From assembly GCA_947493575.1 (NCBI GenBank), contig CANLRQ010000018.1, positions 1 through 56,947 of the forward strand: a DNA stretch of 56,947 nt, read 5' to 3'. Shown here piece after piece: positions 56,803 to 56,947 of this stretch (position 1 is the stretch's first letter; every line of letters starts with the position of its first letter). This DNA is from an uncultured Marinomonas sp. GTDB lineage: Bacteria; Pseudomonadota; Gammaproteobacteria; Pseudomonadales; Marinomonadaceae. Under the pieces are notes generated by a model that had not been told where the DNA came from, ran no database searches, and was given only the letters and a program-made list of their open reading frames with translations. The position numbers were made by a program, and so were the translations under genes.

Positions 56803-56830
56803 TTGCACTAAATCTGTAGATCCTTAATAT
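56803..56830 (+). promoter_or_regulatory. Predicted rRNA operon promoter
   Basis: TTGCAC (56803-56808) and TAATAT (56825-56830) are 16 bases apart, the short spacing usual at rrn P1. An A/T-rich UP-like tract lies at 56769-56800. A GC-rich discriminator (ACGCCCTCGC) follows, as expected for ppGpp-controlled promoters. Confidence 0.6.
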
Positions 56831-56930
56831 ACGCCCTCGCTGACACGGACAACCACTCAGAACAACGAGGCACTGTCCAGCAAGACGAAACCGAAGAACA
56901 TCTTCTTTCACTTGTTACCTAAGTTAGCAC

Positions 56931-56942
56931 GCTCTTTAAAAT
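56931..56942 (+). promoter_or_regulatory. boxA-like antitermination site of an rrn leader
   Basis: GCTCTTTAAAAT near the window end matches the boxA core (TGCTCTTTAACA) found in rRNA leaders, where NusB-NusE bind. It suggests a 16S rRNA gene begins soon after position 56947, outside the window. Confidence 0.7.
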
Positions 56943-56947
56943 AGTTA

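Overview
The window looks like a chromosome segment of an AT-rich marine gammaproteobacterium, most likely an Oceanospirillales member close to Marinomonas. This rests on the pyrG-eno-ftsB-ispD-ispF-truD-surE-pcm-DUF368-nlpD-rpoS order, the serB/smp divergent pair, a CIO-type bd oxidase and the overall protein sequences. The genus is an inference; the class is close to certain. No tRNA or rRNA gene lies inside, but the last 150 bases look like the promoter and boxA leader of an rRNA operon that begins just past the right edge.

Layout. (1) 1-3.8 kb is an accessory patch: REP-like palindromes, an unrecognised gene pair, a one-chain nucleotidyltransferase-HEPN protein whose 5' end and promoter region are duplicated, and a Phd antitoxin followed by a toxin relic. 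(2) 4.0-6.9 kb holds a DUF4386-like membrane protein, a glutathione S-transferase and a RhlE-type helicase. (3) 7.1-17.2 kb is the conserved core from CTP synthase to the stationary-phase sigma factor. (4) 17.2-26.8 kb has smp/serB, a LysR regulator, a HepT-like protein with a lost catalytic motif, the moaA-moaB-moeA molybdopterin operon, tesB and queG. (5) 27-32 kb carries ilvI-ilvH with a convergent ilvY and an aromatic/aspartate aminotransferase. (6) 32.5-37.5 kb is rich in cyclic-di-GMP genes (one GGDEF, one EAL, one EAL relic) plus an HxlR/flavodoxin divergent pair. (7) 37.5-45.7 kb contains hrpB, a small ferredoxin, an AEC permease relic, a small MscS channel, glutaminase and the cioA-cioB-DUF2474 operon. 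(8) 45.8-49.3 kb is a membrane histidine kinase with a sigma-54 response regulator. (9) 49.3-56.9 kb holds xseA, guaB-guaA, an O-acyltransferase, sfsA and the rrn leader.

The most informative non-genic feature is a pair of small MITE-like families. Family 1 has ends like GAGACCTTTGCAC/GTGCAAAGGTCTC, with three whole and two partial copies. One copy lies upstream of cioA and one upstream of ilvY. Others abut a truncated EAL gene and a truncated AEC permease, which suggests the elements took part in gene loss. Family 2 is about 110 bp with two copies in opposite orientation. I found no CRISPR array, prophage or complete insertion sequence. The best candidates for undescribed biology are the duplicated MNT-HEPN locus, the dead HepT-like protein and two very small membrane proteins beside the bd oxidase.
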